Shown in pieces: positions 21,982-23,097 of a DNA stretch of 23,097 bases. Below the pieces are notes generated by a model. It saw only the letters and a list, made by a program, of their open reading frames with translations. It searched no databases and was not told where the DNA came from. Source of the DNA: Ectocarpus siliculosus (lineage: Eukaryota; Sar; Phaeophyceae; Ectocarpales; Ectocarpaceae). The DNA is taken from contig FN648860.1 of assembly GCA_000310025.1 (NCBI GenBank), forward strand, positions 1,644 through 24,740, written 5' to 3'. The translations under genes were made by a program, and so were the position numbers. The number at the start of each line of letters is the position of its first letter. Position 1 is the first letter of the stretch.

Positions 21982-22369
21982 CTGCAAACACAACATATAA
22001 ATCGTTCATTTGGCCCGTTGTTGCGCAGCAGCTCCAAGGTGGGCGGCAGAGAAGACCAGATTAATAGACATCAAACACAACCGCAGGCACACGCACACAT
22101 GTTCAGGTTGGCCCACAGGCAAACTTCGGTGTCGCGCGAACGCGAGGAATACACCCGTCCCGGTCAACGCCAGCCCTTGTCGTTGACATGCTTGGGACTG
22201 CAAAGCACAAACCCTCACTCCAGTAACAACGACCATCCCTCTGGCCTAGGCAGAAGCCCAAGAGCATCATCCCGACAACGGAACACCGGTCCTACGACCG
22301 AGGTACGACACAAGAGCTGAGGTCACTGGTCGTCGCTGAGGTGCAACTCCTGAGCGAAGAGTTGCTTTA

Positions 22370-22561
22370 CTAGCCCGATTGGCGAGTGTAGGCGAGGATA
22401 ATCGCCTCCTCGGTGAGTACATTCCGAAGAGCCACATTGGCAACGGCAGTGTCGTCATCGCCAATTCTTCCCCCCCAGGCACACACAGGCAGTGAAGTGC
22501 CCTCGGCCGATGGTCTCGCCCCGGTGGTGTACAACTCCGTTGAGGCCGTAGAGGGCGGGTT
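22370..22561 (-). pseudogene. ubiquitin-specific protease (USP) C-terminal fragment, frameshifted
   Basis: After a good minus-strand acceptor (ttctacataatccacag, exon from 22561), the frame reads ALYGLNGVVHHRG, then GRGHFTACVCLGGKNW and a stop. This is the His box of ubiquitin-specific proteases (peptidase C19), which cleave ubiquitin from proteins; G-H-F-T-A holds the catalytic His. The following family block, DDDTAVANV to EEAIILAYTRQ, is present in another frame and ends at 22370. Trp and the Asp pair are closer together than in the family, so a small deletion or indel near a 7-G run (22470-22476) has broken it. The Cys box lies outside the window or is gone. It may be a true pseudogene, or a gene with a sequencing error. 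Confidence 0.65.
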
Positions 22562-22898
22562 CTGTGGATTATGTAGAACAAGAACGCGGCGAGGTAAAGA
22601 ATGTTGAAGCGTAGAGACGAAGATGGTTCGATTGTTAGATGATCCGAGGATTACAGTGACGTAGAGCACGGTGTGAGGTGACAACTAGCTTATTGTAAAA
22701 GGGCCGCACCGACAAGTTGTGGTGTTCACTTATGTGTAGCCTGACGCACTGCACCACAAAGGTCTGCACGAGATACCGGTACATATATATCATGGGGGGA
22801 TCTTATGCCATGTACAGCCAGAATAGTCTTCTTATGTTCCGAATACAACAATGGGCACGGAACTCGTGCCGGCGTGCGTGAACTATTTCGACGACAAC

Positions 22899-22932
22899 AG
22901 CAACCAACAACAACAACAGCAACAGCAACAAC
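22899..22932 (+). repeat. (CAA/CAG)n microsatellite
   Basis: About 11 CAA or CAG units. On the plus strand it could code for Gln, but the surrounding frame has no support, and on the minus strand it lies in a probable intron. Confidence 0.85.
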
Positions 22933-23057
22933 CATCTACACATCCGATTACTTTTCTTATCTTGTACCTCCGCCGTGTCGGGCTTAGCGGTGACAGGCGC
23001 CGGGTCAATCGTCTCAAGGGGATTTCAAAGTTCTTCGTCAATCTCCTCTCGCCGGCG

Positions 23058-23092
23058 GCGAGATATGCGTGACGCCCAGAAGCATATCTCGC
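23058..23092. repeat. perfect 11-bp inverted repeat with 13-bp loop
   Basis: GCGAGATATGC at 23058-23068 is matched by GCATATCTCGC at 23082-23092. It could form a hairpin on either strand. Its function is unknown and it lies at the window edge. Confidence 0.8.
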
Positions 23093-23097
23093 AACCG

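Larger units (their letters stand above)
22562..23097. other. right-edge region, upstream of the USP fragment
   Basis: On the minus strand a possible exon ends at donor GGAG|GTACAAG near 22966. The frame before it reads either LTKNFEIPL or NPLETIDPAPVTAKPDTAE, and neither can be tied firmly to the USP piece. The rest is intron-like and holds the CAA/CAG repeat and a terminal inverted repeat. Confidence 0.25.

Noticed and set aside
22018-22320. 100-codon plus-strand open frame
   Set aside because: Low-complexity composition, with equally long frames on the other strand and no splice sites or family resemblance.

Overview
This window is nuclear DNA from an intron-rich eukaryote. It has GT-AG introns of about 120 bp to 2 kb, donors mostly GTGAGT, GTAAG or similar, short exons (down to 47 nt), roughly balanced base composition, long CAG runs and dispersed retroelement debris. 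A stramenopile alga, possibly a brown alga of the Ectocarpus type, is my best guess from gene style. It is an inference, because nothing in the window is a taxonomic marker. There are no bacterial operons, rRNA genes or CRISPR arrays.

Layout: (1) 430-3272, minus strand: a three-exon gene for a large low-complexity protein with an 18-residue poly-Gln tract and a Cys/His-rich, probably zinc-binding block; it may continue past the left edge. (2) 3273-3813: a 541-bp head-to-head intergenic region, probably a shared promoter zone. (3) 3814-8012, plus strand: a four-exon gene for a 621-residue secretory-pathway protein that resembles algal glycosyltransferase-like proteins. (4) 8823-19574, plus strand: a gene of about 16 exons whose reading frame I could follow through all splice junctions (about 734 residues). 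Its C-terminal half is a 2-oxoglutarate/Fe(II)-dependent oxygenase with the HxD...H...R set intact. The last exon, which carries the 2OG-binding Arg, lies beyond a 2-kb intron holding a decayed Ty1/copia fragment. (5) 19575-23097: gene-poor DNA with a tRNA-derived SINE-like element (20198-20475), A-rich tails, a (CAA/CAG)n repeat, and on the minus strand a frame-broken C-terminal piece of a ubiquitin-specific protease.

Genes 3 and 4 lie in tandem, and both proteins begin with a hydrophobic signal or anchor. A putative luminal glycosyltransferase next to a putative luminal hydroxylase suggests joint work on secreted proteins or matrix glycans; that link is inference from position only. Exon borders were chosen by hand from splice consensus plus phase agreement. 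Those of the oxygenase domain are the most secure, because both sides of each junction match the family. The N-terminal exons of gene 4 are the least secure.
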